Assembly (NCBI RefSeq): GCF_000317205.1
Contig: NZ_AJLK01000005.1
Location: forward strand, 1-39,217
DNA length: 39,217 nt
Reading direction: 5' to 3'
Source of the DNA: Fischerella muscicola PCC 7414
Lineage (GTDB): Bacteria > Cyanobacteriota > Cyanobacteriia > Cyanobacteriales > Nostocaceae
The notes beneath the pieces were generated by a model. It ran no database searches. It was not told the origin of the DNA and was given only the letters and a program-made list of their open reading frames with translations. Below are positions 1 through 9,064 of this stretch, in pieces. A program made the translations under genes and the position numbers. Every line of letters begins with the position of its first letter. Within the stretch, counting starts at the first letter, position 1.

Positions 1-195
1 CACAGCGATCGCTGTGCATCTGTGTCAAGTTTTTTGAGATTGTGGCGAGGTGGAAGGGATAGTAATTATCGAACACCGATGAACACAGATGAACACAGAT
101 GTTTTTGGCGTTGGCTTTCTGTGGTTTATCGGTCTGTATCGGTGTGCCATGAGTGTTCGATTTTCTACCCACAGACTAGAACTCACTGACAACTG
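1..195. repeat. Intergenic DNA with HIP1 palindrome and AACACAGATG-type repeats
   Basis: No gene is visible here. Bases 1-16 form a perfect palindrome centred on a HIP1 octamer (CACAGCGATCGCTGTG). Around 70-101 there are tandem, slightly varied copies of AACACCGATG/AACACAGATG, and 124-150 carries the related reverse-orientation wording (TTTATCGGT, TATCGGTGTG). The same family recurs near 10614 and 22645. It is probably non-coding interspersed repeat. Confidence 0.6.
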
Positions 196-3072
196 TTAAA
201 ACTCTCCCGCTAATGCAGCCACGCACCGTTCACAAATGAGTGGATGTGCTACATTCTCTCCCACATGAATAGAGTAATTCCAACAGCGATCGCATTTTTG
301 CCCGTCTGCTTGTAGTACACCAATCCGCCACTTATCGGCTTGCAAGTTGTATTTTGAACCTTGCAGTTTTTCTGGTGCATCTACCAATTCCACCTGGGAG
401 GTAATGAATAAGTAGCGAAGTTCGTCTACACCGTTGCTGTTGCTAGCATTCAGTGATCTGATTGCACTCAATAATTCTGCATCACTGATGTAGAGCAAGA
501 TTTTTGCTTCTAGGGAGGAACCAATCATTTTTTCTACCCTAGCTTGTTCTAATACCTTGTTGACATCAAGGCGAATCTCCCGTAGTTGTTGCCAAAAAGC
601 TGCTAGTTCTGGGTTATGCCAATTTTGTTCCAATTGTACCCAACCAGATTCAAATACTGATTTATAAGGAGTCTGGTAGGGAAGATACTGCCAGATGTCC
701 TCGGCTAAGTGACATAATACAGGTGCGATCGCTTTTGCTAAGTTTTCCAGTGCATACCAATACACTGTCTGACAACTGCGACGGCGCAAAGCATTGGGAG
801 TACTGATGTACAACCGATCTTTGGCGATATCCATATAAAAGTTGGATAAATCCACCACACAGAAGTTCTGCACTGTTTGGAAAAAGCGGAAGAATTGGAA
901 GCTATCGAATGCTTCAGTAACTTCCTGGAATACCTCTGTCATCCGGTGCAGCATGTATTTGTCTAGCTGCGGTAATTGTTCATAGGGTACAGCATCTTTT
1001 GCTGGATCAAAATCATGCAAATTACCCAGTAAATTCTTGGCGGTGTTACGAATTTTGTTCCGGATATCAACCAGTTGTTTGATGATATTGCTACCCAGGC
1101 GCACATCGGAGGTATAGTCTACCGACGATACCCACAACCGCAACACATCAGCACCGTAAGCCGGCTCTTTTTTCTGATCTTTGCCACCTTCAATGACAAT
1201 AGCCGGATCGACAACATTTCCCAGCGACTTACTCATTTTCCGCCCTTGTTCATCTAGGGCAAAACCATGAGTCAACACGGTTTTGTATGGCGCACAGTTG
1301 TTAACAGCGACACTGGTAAGCAAACTCGACTGGAACCAACCCCGATGCTGATCTGAACCTTCTAAGTACATATCCGCAGGGTAGCGTAATTCTGGACGCT
1401 GCTTGACTACAGATGCCCAAGATGAGCCAGAATCAAACCACACGTCCATCGTATCTGTACCTTTACGGTAGGTGCGGCCATTATTGCGGTATGTTTGGGG
1501 TAGCAACTCCTCAACAGATAATTCCCACCAAGCGTCAGAACCTTTTTCAGCAATAATTGCTTGGACGTGGGCGATGGTTTCCTCATTCAGCAGTGGTTCT
1601 CCACTAGCTTCATCGTAGAATACCGGGATGGGTACACCCCAACTCCGCTGACGGGAGATACACCAGTCAGAACGATCCGCAACCATCGGTGTGATTCTAT
1701 TTTCACCTTGGGCAGGAATCCATTTTACAGAAGCGATCGCTTTGAGTGCTTCTTCGCGAAATCCTTCTACAGAAGCAAACCACTGTTCTGTCGCCCGGAA
1801 AATCGTTGGTTTTTTTGTCCGCCAGTCGTAGGGGTATTTGTGGACGTAGGGTTCTTCTTTCAATAAGGAACCAGCACTAGTCAAAGCATCAATTACCGCC
1901 TGGTTCCCATCACCAAGCACATTCAATCCAGCAAACTGTCCTGCCTCGTCGGTAAAGTTACCATTGTCATCAACTGGGGCTAAAATGGGCAAACCGTAAC
2001 GCTGACCAACAATGTAGTCTTCTTGACCATGCCCAGGGGCAGTGTGGACTAAGCCAGTACCAGATTCAGTAGTAATATAATCGCCACCAATAACAATCGG
2101 ACTTTCACGGTCATACAAGGGATGACGATAAGTAGAATGTTCTAAATCTTTGCCTTTGACTGTGGCTTTTACTGAGAGTGGAGTTTCCAGGGTGGCAGAC
2201 AGGCGTTCTACTAAATCAGCAGCGACAATAAGGTATTTAAACCCTAAACCTTCTCGTGATGAAGTAACTTCTACAACTGCGTAGTTAAGTTCTGGATTCA
2301 ACGCCACTGCCAAGTTACCAGGAATTGTCCAAGGTGTAGTTGTCCAAATTGCTACACCTAAATTTGGTAAAAATTCTGATAAAGCAGGTTTTACCGCCTC
2401 TGCCAAACTCGTCACTGGGAAAGCGGCGTAGATACTGCGAGAAGTATGGCCCTCTGGATATTCCAACTCAGCTTCTGCCAAAGCAGTTTTAGAACTAGGA
2501 CTCCAGTGTACTGGCTTCAAGCCACGATAGATGTAACCTTTTAACACCATCTGTCCGAAAACACCGATTTGGGCTGCTTCGTATTCCGGTGTTAAGGTCA
2601 AATATGGATGTTCCCAATCACCCCAAACTCCGTAGCGTTTGAAACTATCACGCTGTTCATTGACAGCATTTAGGGCAAATTCTTTCGCTTTCTGCCGCAG
2701 TTGTAAAGGTGTCAAATTTTGCCTTTCGGCAGCTTTCATATTCTGTAAAACTTTGAGTTCAATCGGCAAACCATGACAGTCCCAACCAGGAACATAGCGC
2801 ACTTTCCGACCACGTAGCAGTTGGTAGCGATTAATAATATCTTTGAGAATTTTATTTAAGGCATGACCAATATGCAGAGAGCCGTTTGCATAGGGAGGCC
2901 CATCGTGCAATATAAATAATTCGCCGGGATTATTTTGAGATAGGCGATCGTAGATTTTATTCTCTTCCCAAAATTTTTGGATTTCGGGTTCACGCTTGCT
3001 AGCGTTTGCCCGCATATCAAATTTAGTTTTGGGTAGGTTTACAGTATCCTTGTAGCTTCCAGTTTCTGTCAC
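196..3072 (-). CDS. ileS: Isoleucyl-tRNA synthetase, type 1 (housekeeping)
   Basis: Cytoplasmic class I aminoacyl-tRNA synthetase that charges tRNA-Ile with isoleucine. The 958-residue product has the usual length for the bacterial form. The HIGH motif is at about residues 67-70 (LHIGH) within the HDGPPYANG block, and KMSKS is near residue 612. The editing-domain signature TTTPWTIPGNLAVALN lies between them. The C-terminus carries the zinc-binding knuckle of bacterial type 1 enzymes (CDRCWNY followed by CERC). The ATG start fits the start of the alignable protein (MTETGSYKDTVNLPKT). It stands alone, with no convincing operon partner and no T-box in its leader. A second, differently built isoleucyl-tRNA synthetase lies about 10 kb away at 12912-16193, so this is presumably the constitutive enzyme. 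Confidence 0.97.
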   Translation of the reverse strand: MTETGSYKDTVNLPKTKFDMRANASKREPEIQKFWEENKIYDRLSQNNPGELFILHDGPPYANGSLHIGHALNKILKDIINRYQLLRGRKVRYVPGWDCHGLPIELKVLQNMKAAERQNLTPLQLRQKAKEFALNAVNEQRDSFKRYGVWGDWEHPYLTLTPEYEAAQIGVFGQMVLKGYIYRGLKPVHWSPSSKTALAEAELEYPEGHTSRSIYAAFPVTSLAEAVKPALSEFLPNLGVAIWTTTPWTIPGNLAVALNPELNYAVVEVTSSREGLGFKYLIVAADLVERLSATLETPLSVKATVKGKDLEHSTYRHPLYDRESPIVIGGDYITTESGTGLVHTAPGHGQEDYIVGQRYGLPILAPVDDNGNFTDEAGQFAGLNVLGDGNQAVIDALTSAGSLLKEEPYVHKYPYDWRTKKPTIFRATEQWFASVEGFREEALKAIASVKWIPAQGENRITPMVADRSDWCISRQRSWGVPIPVFYDEASGEPLLNEETIAHVQAIIAEKGSDAWWELSVEELLPQTYRNNGRTYRKGTDTMDVWFDSGSSWASVVKQRPELRYPADMYLEGSDQHRGWFQSSLLTSVAVNNCAPYKTVLTHGFALDEQGRKMSKSLGNVVDPAIVIEGGKDQKKEPAYGADVLRLWVSSVDYTSDVRLGSNIIKQLVDIRNKIRNTAKNLLGNLHDFDPAKDAVPYEQLPQLDKYMLHRMTEVFQEVTEAFDSFQFFRFFQTVQNFCVVDLSNFYMDIAKDRLYISTPNALRRRSCQTVYWYALENLAKAIAPVLCHLAEDIWQYLPYQTPYKSVFESGWVQLEQNWHNPELAAFWQQLREIRLDVNKVLEQARVEKMIGSSLEAKILLYISDAELLSAIRSLNASNSNGVDELRYLFITSQVELVDAPEKLQGSKYNLQADKWRIGVLQADGQKCDRCWNYSIHVGENVAHPLICERCVAALAGEF

Positions 3073-3339
3073 AGCTTCATGCCTGAATTAGCAGCAAATG
3101 ATGTTGTTCCAATCATTATAGAATCCACGCGTCCAGAACGGCTAACTAGTACAAGAAGGTACGCGAATTGTTTGATAGTTCGGCTGTGCTAGATTTGGAA
3201 AAGATAGTAGTGAAGTTGCAAAGCTGTAGTTCGGGTTCTGTAAGCCCGACTGGTGCGCTGACCTCTGGTCTAATTGCGTATACCGCCAAGCACTGCATAC
3301 TATTCACCGTTTGATTAGCTGAATCCTACATCAAACTCC
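3073..3339. other. Intergenic region upstream of ileS and of the tRNA
   Basis: No coding sequence was recognised. It holds a small GC hairpin near 3230-3252 (TCGGG paired with CCCGA). The promoter of the minus-strand ileS should lie here, but no clear -10/-35 pair could be assigned. I could not fold a second credible tRNA in it. Confidence 0.4.
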
Positions 3340-3414
3340 CCAAAGTTAGCTCACTGGTAGAGCGATCGGTTTCCAGCCGATTGGTTGTAGGTTCGATTCC
3401 TATACTTTGCACCA
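3340..3414 (+). tRNA. trnG(UCC): tRNA-Gly (anticodon UCC), isolated, CCA encoded
   Basis: A cloverleaf can be folded by eye. D-stem: GCTC (3349-3352) with GAGC (3360-3363), containing the GGTA D-loop. Anticodon stem: ATCGG/CCGAT around loop TTTCCAG (3370-3376), giving anticodon TCC. Variable loop is 5 nt. T-stem: GTAGG/CCTAT around TTCGATT. Acceptor strand: CAAAGT (3341-3346) with ACTTTG (3404-3409), then discriminator A3411 and an encoded CCA at 3412-3414. The outermost acceptor pair would be C-C, and the acceptor stem is AT-rich, so the gene may be a diverged or unusual tRNA, for example a relic of a tRNA array. An encoded CCA is uncommon among cyanobacterial tRNA genes. Whether it is functional is uncertain. 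Confidence 0.8.
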
Positions 3415-3934
3415 ACCCTGTCCGGGTCAAAAGACACTACCACTTTCATGGTAGGGAGAAATCCCAAATTACAAACTCTGTGATGTAGGTATTCCACAAC
3501 TGATGTCACCCTGTGATCTTCAGTAGTGGCAGTTAAGGAGCCAGCGCGAGTGTATTCTTCTCTTACTTGAGTATGTCCCTTCGTTTTTCTCATCTGGTTT
3601 CTCAACGAGATTCGCCGAACGGAAAGACTGAACGGCATATCAGAGAGTTGTTTTCTTTTTCTTGATCGCCCACGGGTAGTCTAGGAAAAGAAGCAACAAT
3701 CTTAATCCAGTTTGGGAAATGCCTTCGCCCGCACCGAAACTGTAATATACCTACATTGGCAGAGTTAAAAATTTTTGTAGCATTTGTAGTACTAGAGCCA
3801 GATAAAATGCTATAACTTGGATATTCAAAAAACATTTATTATGTGTTGCTTGGGTTCTCAATACCAAGTAACACTTATTCATATCAAGTATTTTCCATCA
3901 AGTAAAGTTGCCCAAATTACCTATTGAAATTTCT
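3415..3934. other. About 500 bp without a recognised gene
   Basis: Two open minus-strand frames cross this stretch, but their translations look random and one runs through the tRNA antisense. A hairpin CTACCA/TGGTAG around CTTTCA (near 3438-3455) resembles a tRNA-Glu anticodon arm. With GTC...GAC in front it might be a decayed tRNA, but the T-arm and acceptor could not be matched. The last 100 bases are AT-rich and probably contain the promoter of the following gene. Confidence 0.4.
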
Positions 3935-5461
3935 ATGTGGAAAACCTTTTATATTAAACCCAACGAAATTGGAATTTTATATCACCGTAGTGATTTTAAG
4001 AAAGTTTTACAGCCTGGTTACTACAGATATTTTGGTTGGCATTGGCAGGTGAAAACTTATGACCTCAATCAGCCAGAAGCAGAGATTGAAAACCTAGAAA
4101 TTTTGCTGCAAAATCACAGTTCAGACCTCAAACAATATCTATTGGTAGTAAGAACAACATTTAATCAAGCAGCTTTAGTTCGCTTAGGTCAAAATTGGCT
4201 AAGTATTGGGCCTAATCAACTACGGGCTTTCTGGCGGGGTTTTATTGAGGTAGAATCCCATCTCTTCAACTTGGAAGAAAATTTAGAACTACCTGCTGAG
4301 TTTGTGCAGCAATTACGTGGAATTGATTTGTATGGGCTGAAAAAGTTCCAAATCTTCGAGTATGAGATTGGTTTACTTTATGTACAAAATAATTTTGTAC
4401 AACCCTTAGAACCAAGGGAGTATGCATTCTGGTCTGTAGACAAAGATGTTACAATTCGCACTCTTGGCCGGATTATACCAAACCCAAGCTTTCCTTTAGA
4501 AGATGTGCTGATTGAACGACATTCCGAATTTGTAGCAGTATACTGCAAAACGGTACAGCTAATAAGTCAGCAGGTAGCAATTGCACGTTATCAAGGTAAG
4601 GTCATTTCTATCCTCCCACCTTATAGCCGTAAGCTGTTTTGGCGAGAAGTTGAGGTAGAAATTATTGACATCAGCAATGATGCTAAGCTCCCGCCTCATC
4701 TAGTTGCAGAATTAGTATCTGGTTCGCCAGAGGTAGTGTCTTTGAGCAGTAATTGTTTGCATATTCGGGAAGTACCAGCACAGCACATTGGGCTACTGTA
4801 CATTAATCAAGAATTTCAAGCGCAACTCCCACCGGGGATACATGCTTGGTGGATATTTGGACGTTCTTTGCAAACCGAAACAATTGATCTACGCTTGCAA
4901 AGTATGGAAGTATCCGGACAAGACATTCTCTCTAAAGATAAAGTGCCTCTGCGCTTAAATTTAACAGCTGGCTTCCGCATACTCGATCCATTGAAAGCAA
5001 AAAATGGTTTATCAGATATCAATGGTTTCTTGTACAAAGAGCTACAGTTTGCCTTACGTGCTGCTGTTGGTGAAAGAACCCTAGATGCCTTACTGGAAAA
5101 TAAGGGGGCAATTGATACAAGCGTTGCTGAATACATTCGTGAGAAAACCGCAGACTACGGAATTGAAATTGACTCAGTAGGGGTAAAAGATATTATTCTC
5201 CCTGGTGAGATTAAGACTATCTTGAGCAAGGTAGTAGAGGCAGAAAAAGCTGCTCAAGCAAACGTAGTGCGTCGCCGTGAAGAAACTGCTGCGACTCGTA
5301 GTATGTTGAACACCGCCAAAGTAATGGAAGATAACCCCGTTGCCCTGCGTCTGAAAGAACTGGAAGTGCTAGAACGGATTGCAGAGAAGATAGATAGAAT
5401 TCAAGTCAATGGCAGTTTGGATAGCATTTTAACGGAGTTAATTCGTATCAACAGACAATAA
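3935..5461 (+). CDS. Slipin / SPFH (band 7) domain protein with repeated N-terminal modules
   Basis: Predicted member of the SPFH (stomatin, prohibitin, flotillin, HflK/C) superfamily, whose members form membrane-associated ring or scaffold assemblies. The SPFH core runs from about residue 280 to 455: an ETIDLRLQSMEVSGQDILSKD segment, an RTLDALL motif, then an alpha-helical stretch EAEKAAQANVVRRREETAATR typical of the coiled part. The N-terminal half is unusual. A module of the form x-x-IGxLYxxxxFxxxLxPGxYxxW occurs at about residues 8-35, again near 145-170 and again near 285-310, with a weaker copy (IARYQGKVISILPPYSRKLFW) between. ATG at 3935 is preferred because homologous sequence begins at MWKTFYIKPNEIG. 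An in-frame TTG at 3908 would add nine residues. No hydrophobic anchor is obvious. It appears monocistronic. Confidence 0.8.
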   Translation: MWKTFYIKPNEIGILYHRSDFKKVLQPGYYRYFGWHWQVKTYDLNQPEAEIENLEILLQNHSSDLKQYLLVVRTTFNQAALVRLGQNWLSIGPNQLRAFWRGFIEVESHLFNLEENLELPAEFVQQLRGIDLYGLKKFQIFEYEIGLLYVQNNFVQPLEPREYAFWSVDKDVTIRTLGRIIPNPSFPLEDVLIERHSEFVAVYCKTVQLISQQVAIARYQGKVISILPPYSRKLFWREVEVEIIDISNDAKLPPHLVAELVSGSPEVVSLSSNCLHIREVPAQHIGLLYINQEFQAQLPPGIHAWWIFGRSLQTETIDLRLQSMEVSGQDILSKDKVPLRLNLTAGFRILDPLKAKNGLSDINGFLYKELQFALRAAVGERTLDALLENKGAIDTSVAEYIREKTADYGIEIDSVGVKDIILPGEIKTILSKVVEAEKAAQANVVRRREETAATRSMLNTAKVMEDNPVALRLKELEVLERIAEKIDRIQVNGSLDSILTELIRINRQ

Positions 5462-5515
5462 AAAAACTCTGCGTTACTCCGCGCTTACCTTTGCGTTCCT
5501 CTGTGTTAAAAAAAC
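5462..5515. repeat. Interspersed repeat of the CGCAGAG/CGCGGAG type
   Basis: Just after the slipin stop codon lies a tract that on the minus strand reads as AACACAGAGGAACGCAAAG followed by CGCGGAGTAACGCAGAG. This resembles the short AACCACAAAGACACGAAGAA-like repeat at 24917 that starts the rimM reading frame. It is probably a dispersed cyanobacterial intergenic repeat. Confidence 0.4.
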
Positions 5516-5533
5516 TATATATCGTCAAAGTAA

Positions 5534-7159
5534 TTATTTCCTGTCTTTTTTGAGATGATTATAATTTCTTTTTAACTTCACTTTTATCCTGTGCCTGGTT
5601 TGCCGAGTTTGAGTTTTACGTCTTATATTTTGAGTAACTAATAGCTTTTTGGATTTTTGAACCTTAATGACTATTGTTGGTGTTTTTTCACTTGGCAATG
5701 TATTTGTTATAACTTTGATTGTTCTAAAGTCTCTATTTACATTTAGCTCTGTTTTTTCCTTTTTTGGTCTACTTTTTATTTTTTGCCGATTTTGGAGTAT
5801 GACTGAGCGTTTTCTTTCTTGAATTAAATTATTTTTTTTATTTTCATGAGTATTAGCAGTTTTTAATAATTTTGATTCTGATTTTAAATTTGCTTGTAAT
5901 TCTTGCTGTGGTTGAACTTGAGATTTTTTTTGTTTTACTTGTAATTGTGTTGCGATCGCTGCATTTTTAGCAACTACAGTAGCAGATGGTTTAATGTCTC
6001 TAGTTTGTTGAGATTTTTGATTAACAATGGAAACTTTTGAAGGAGTTAAAACAGAGGGTTTGGTAGTAGGAACTGAGTTTTTAGTGCTAATTGGATTAAT
6101 CAGTGCTGTAACAGCAGCAATTAATCCTACTCCTGAACCGAGAAAGAGTTTCCAGGTTTTTTGGTCTGTCTGGCTAGGATGAGAAAACATTGTAGTGGCA
6201 AAAGATAACGCTGATTTTGGCAATGTTTGCAGTAAAGTTTTTTGTGAGCATATATCTGTCTGATTGATATCTTGCTCAATTTTTTCTAGCCATTGCCAAA
6301 TTACCTGCGTATTCTCAGGGCGTTGATTTGCAACTGGAGCCATTAAACAGTCGATTAAATCTGCAAATAGTGGCGAAATCTGCAATGCATGAGGACGCCA
6401 GTCCAGTTGATTAGTTAAAGGATTATAGATAGCTAAATCTTGGGGTTCTTTACCTGTAAGTAGAAAAACAAAAGTGCGTCCGAGAGCAAAAAAGTCAGAT
6501 TGCTGCACTGAGTAACCATTTTGTTGCTCTGGGGGAGAATAGCCTTTAGAAACAATTCTGGTATGACAAACGCCTTCTAAGATAGTTGTGGTAACTTGCC
6601 GTACTGCTCCAAAATCGATTAAAACCAGCTGTCCATTGGGTCGGAGCATAATATTTTGAGGTTTAATATCTCTGTGAAAATACTGCTGGTTATGTATCAC
6701 AGATAGAATATTAACTAATTGTTTGAGCCAATCAAAAGCTTGAGTTTGAGAAATAGGCTGACAATGACGAGATTTCATCCATTTTTCTAAATCAACCCCC
6801 TCTATTTTTTCCATTACCAGACAATGCAAGGGTACAGAGCTATTGTTTGGTAGGACTGTAAAATAACCGTCAGGATCTACTTTAGGAATACCAGCACATT
6901 GCAACTGGCTCAAAACCTGTGCTTCCTGCTGAAAAAGCTCAATTGCTTTTGAGTTATCATCTGTGAGAACTTTTAAAACTTTGCGTGTACCGCGATCATC
7001 TACTGCAAAAGTAGTGCCAAAACCACCTTTGCCTAGTTTTTCAACAACTGTATAACGACCTTGCAGGAGTATTTCTGATCCACAGTTGTGACAAGTTGAA
7101 TTATTTACATTTTCAGGAGCAAGAGGATTTGGACAACGGGGGTTAATACAGTAGGGCAT
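5534..7159 (-). CDS. Membrane-anchored Ser/Thr protein kinase with N-terminal zinc ribbon
   Basis: Hanks-type (PknB-like) kinase of 541 residues. The N-terminus has a four-cysteine zinc ribbon (CINPRCPNPL, then CHNC, residues 4-27) often found on cyanobacterial kinases. Glycine-rich loop GKGGFGTTF is followed by the ATP-binding lysine in RKVLKVL. The catalytic HRD is at residues 162-164 with KPQN, then DFG (LIDFGAVRQ) and an APE-region equivalent SPPEQQ, so the kinase looks active. After residue about 300 a hydrophobic segment (WKLFLGSGVGLIAAVTALI) is the single membrane anchor. The remaining roughly 190 residues are Lys/Arg/Gln/Thr-rich, low complexity and probably disordered. The substrate is unknown. 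A small unknown gene follows in the same orientation upstream at 7267, but the 107-base gap does not prove an operon. Confidence 0.93.
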   Translation of the reverse strand: MPYCINPRCPNPLAPENVNNSTCHNCGSEILLQGRYTVVEKLGKGGFGTTFAVDDRGTRKVLKVLTDDNSKAIELFQQEAQVLSQLQCAGIPKVDPDGYFTVLPNNSSVPLHCLVMEKIEGVDLEKWMKSRHCQPISQTQAFDWLKQLVNILSVIHNQQYFHRDIKPQNIMLRPNGQLVLIDFGAVRQVTTTILEGVCHTRIVSKGYSPPEQQNGYSVQQSDFFALGRTFVFLLTGKEPQDLAIYNPLTNQLDWRPHALQISPLFADLIDCLMAPVANQRPENTQVIWQWLEKIEQDINQTDICSQKTLLQTLPKSALSFATTMFSHPSQTDQKTWKLFLGSGVGLIAAVTALINPISTKNSVPTTKPSVLTPSKVSIVNQKSQQTRDIKPSATVVAKNAAIATQLQVKQKKSQVQPQQELQANLKSESKLLKTANTHENKKNNLIQERKRSVILQNRQKIKSRPKKEKTELNVNRDFRTIKVITNTLPSEKTPTIVIKVQKSKKLLVTQNIRRKTQTRQTRHRIKVKLKRNYNHLKKDRK

Positions 7160-7266
7160 TGTAAAAATAATATTTGCCTGTGTTGGTGATTGCGATCGCT
7201 CATCAGTCTATTCGACTGCCTTTAATTTTACATTATGCGTATTTTCACTGGACAGCACTGCCAAAA

Positions 7267-7794
7267 TCAGTAAGTATAGAACTCAAGAAAGGTTTCTAAA
7301 GGTGTATCTATTTGAAATCGTTTGGATAAATTAAAACCTTCTAACTGCCAATTTAAATAGCTTCTAAATATTAATCGCGTATTACAGCTAGTAATCAGTT
7401 CTACAACACTATCACCCTCGAATGTTAATCCTTTCGGGATTGTAACCTTGCGAAAATTGATTGAGTTACGTCTTAGTTCCCTCTCTGCTTCCACCACTGT
7501 CAGACCATTGCAAATAATCCAAGGGTCAAGAGGAATTAATCCTGCATCGGGTAAATAAGGTTCGTAGGTGTAGATATGAGTCTGCCAACCAATTTCAGCT
7601 AAAACGTAATTTTTAAAGAAAAACGCAATATTTCCGTAAACCCACATTAACTCATCTGGATTAGATAGATTATATTGATACTCAGCCGTTGCTATTCCAA
7701 GCAACAGACGAACTTTCTCAGGGTTCATTCCTAAAACCACAGAACCAAATGAACCATTAATAAACAAATTTTTCAGAGAAACTGGTTGAGACAC
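7267..7794 (-). CDS. Conserved-looking hypothetical protein, 175 aa
   Basis: I do not recognise the family. The product is a soluble mixed alpha/beta protein rich in aromatic and hydrophobic residues, with no signal peptide, transmembrane helix or cysteine motif. It contains GSVVLGMNPEKVRLLLG followed by YGNIAFFFKNYVLAEIGWQT, a pattern reminiscent of small immunity-like or regulatory proteins, but this is not strong enough to name a function. The ATG start has no strong Shine-Dalgarno sequence. Codon usage matches neighbouring genes, which with the long uninterrupted frame supports a real gene. It could be co-transcribed with the downstream kinase. Confidence 0.65.
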   Translation of the reverse strand: MSQPVSLKNLFINGSFGSVVLGMNPEKVRLLLGIATAEYQYNLSNPDELMWVYGNIAFFFKNYVLAEIGWQTHIYTYEPYLPDAGLIPLDPWIICNGLTVVEAERELRRNSINFRKVTIPKGLTFEGDSVVELITSCNTRLIFRSYLNWQLEGFNLSKRFQIDTPLETFLEFYTY

Positions 7795-8023
7795 TGCCTT
7801 TACTGGTGTTGATTAGCCAACTCTTACATCGCTAATAAGTTTGCCGTGCCAACTAACTGCTTTATAGAGAAAAACTTTACTCTTCCCAACCCATTTCAAC
7901 AAAGTCCATGCTCGAAATTACCTCTATGAGATTTTGCCACTGATAAGAGACAGAAAGCTGAAAAGCCTATGTTATTGACTTCTGACCCTCTATCTCCAGC
8001 TTTCTCGTCTGTTTGTACCCTCT
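7795..8023. other. Intergenic region, nothing recognised
   Basis: About 230 bases separate the 175-residue unknown gene from ycf66. No RNA, repeat or terminator hairpin could be identified with confidence. A HIP1 site overlaps the 3' end of ycf66 near 8034. Confidence 0.4.
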
Positions 8024-8764
8024 TTAACTAGGGCGATCGCTCGGTGGTGTTTGTTCGGGTGGTGCTTCGGCTGGTGGGGCGAGTTCGGCATCCGGTGCAA
8101 TTTCTTCTACAGGAATTTGTTCTAATTTTTCTGCCACTTCCTCGGCTTGAGCAGCAGCTTCTTGGGCAGCTTCTACCAAGTCAGGTGATGGCGGGTGAGG
8201 GGGAATTGCCTCCGGTACACTCTCTGTTTTAGCTTCAGTATCAACAGGTGTGGGTATATCTGCTGACGGTGTTGCTTCTACTGTAGTAGTATGATGATCG
8301 GTAATCTCAACAGCGGGTTCTTCTGTAGGTTGAGGGGTTTCTGGTGTCTTTGTACTGACACTTTGTTGGACGCGATTCTTGGCACCAGAGAAAATTCCAC
8401 CCAGTCTGCTTTGTATCTGTCCTAAACGTTCTGGCAACGATAATTTAGTCACCTGTTCCTGAATCGTATTTTGCACTGCTTCCGTACTGGGTACAGGGGT
8501 TTGTTGTGCAGAAGGGGCTAACTGACGACGCAATGAAAGGGTTTGCCAACCAAACCAAACCAAAAGCGCCACACTGGCAATATGACCTAGTAACAGACCC
8601 CCGGTAATGCGTGGCGCAAACACCCATAACATTAATGCGTAAAACAGTCCTATACCGCTCCAGATAAAATCATTTTTACGATGAATTTCTGGGAAAAAGA
8701 AAGCCGCTAAATAAATGGCTATACTACCAAGACCTACTGTTAGTGCTAGGACATGTGCCAGCAT
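8024..8764 (-). CDS. ycf66: Ycf66 family protein
   Basis: Ycf66 is a membrane protein family of cyanobacteria and some plastids with no settled function. The N-terminus (MLAHVLALTVGLGSIAIYLAAFFFPEIHRKNDFIWSGIG) is the family hallmark. Three hydrophobic segments lie in the first 100 residues (about 4-24, 35-52 and 60-80), followed by a soluble tail. The tail, from about residue 95, is rich in Pro, Glu, Ala and Thr and acidic towards the end (repeated AEE, PAEAPPEQTPP), so it is probably disordered. Translation is placed at ATG 8764, after AAGGAGAAACACGAA. A longer open frame upstream to 8884 runs through repetitive AACAAC sequence and is not credible. The product is 246 residues. Confidence 0.9.
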   Translation of the reverse strand: MLAHVLALTVGLGSIAIYLAAFFFPEIHRKNDFIWSGIGLFYALMLWVFAPRITGGLLLGHIASVALLVWFGWQTLSLRRQLAPSAQQTPVPSTEAVQNTIQEQVTKLSLPERLGQIQSRLGGIFSGAKNRVQQSVSTKTPETPQPTEEPAVEITDHHTTTVEATPSADIPTPVDTEAKTESVPEAIPPHPPSPDLVEAAQEAAAQAEEVAEKLEQIPVEEIAPDAELAPPAEAPPEQTPPSDRPS

Positions 8765-8778
8765 TTCGTGTTTCTCCT

Positions 8779-8896
8779 TAACTACGTCATGGGACTGGTG
8801 ATTGTTGGTAATTGGTGATTGATAGTTGGTTATTGGTGGTTGGTAGTTCGAAACAACAAACAACAAACAACAAACAACAAACAACTAACCACTAAC
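8779..8896. repeat. Low-complexity TTGGT / AACAAAC repeat tract
   Basis: Upstream of ycf66 the plus strand runs through degenerate TTGGTGATTG/ATAGTTGG words and then five tandem AACAACA-type units (about 8850-8885) ending in AACTAACCACTAACTAA. The two halves are roughly complementary and could pair into a long weak hairpin. The same AAC-rich vocabulary occurs at 21236-21268 and 21505-21615. Confidence 0.6.
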
Positions 8897-9064
8897 TAAT
8901 TTTGCAAGATAATTGTTGATTTCGATACAAATTGAAATTACTTATCTGTGTAGTTTGTGCATTTATACTCTGTCGCTGAACTTTTAATGTCTTCTTTAGG
9001 AAAGAAGCGAAAATCTCGGACTACCCTTAAAGATAAAAGATCACGAAGAGTTAGCCAAAAATTT

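Noticed and set aside
3351-3835. Two overlapping minus-strand frames near the tRNA
   Set aside because: One is the antisense translation of the tRNA (residues such as AKYRNRTYNQ are typical of that artefact). The other shows no protein-like features.
8765-8884. 40-codon N-terminal extension of the ycf66 frame
   Set aside because: It is repeat-derived sequence. The family start and a good ribosome binding site are at 8764.
8957-9064. 36-codon N-terminal extension of gnd
   Set aside because: The extra residues are basic and unlike the family. The conserved protein begins at ATG 9065.
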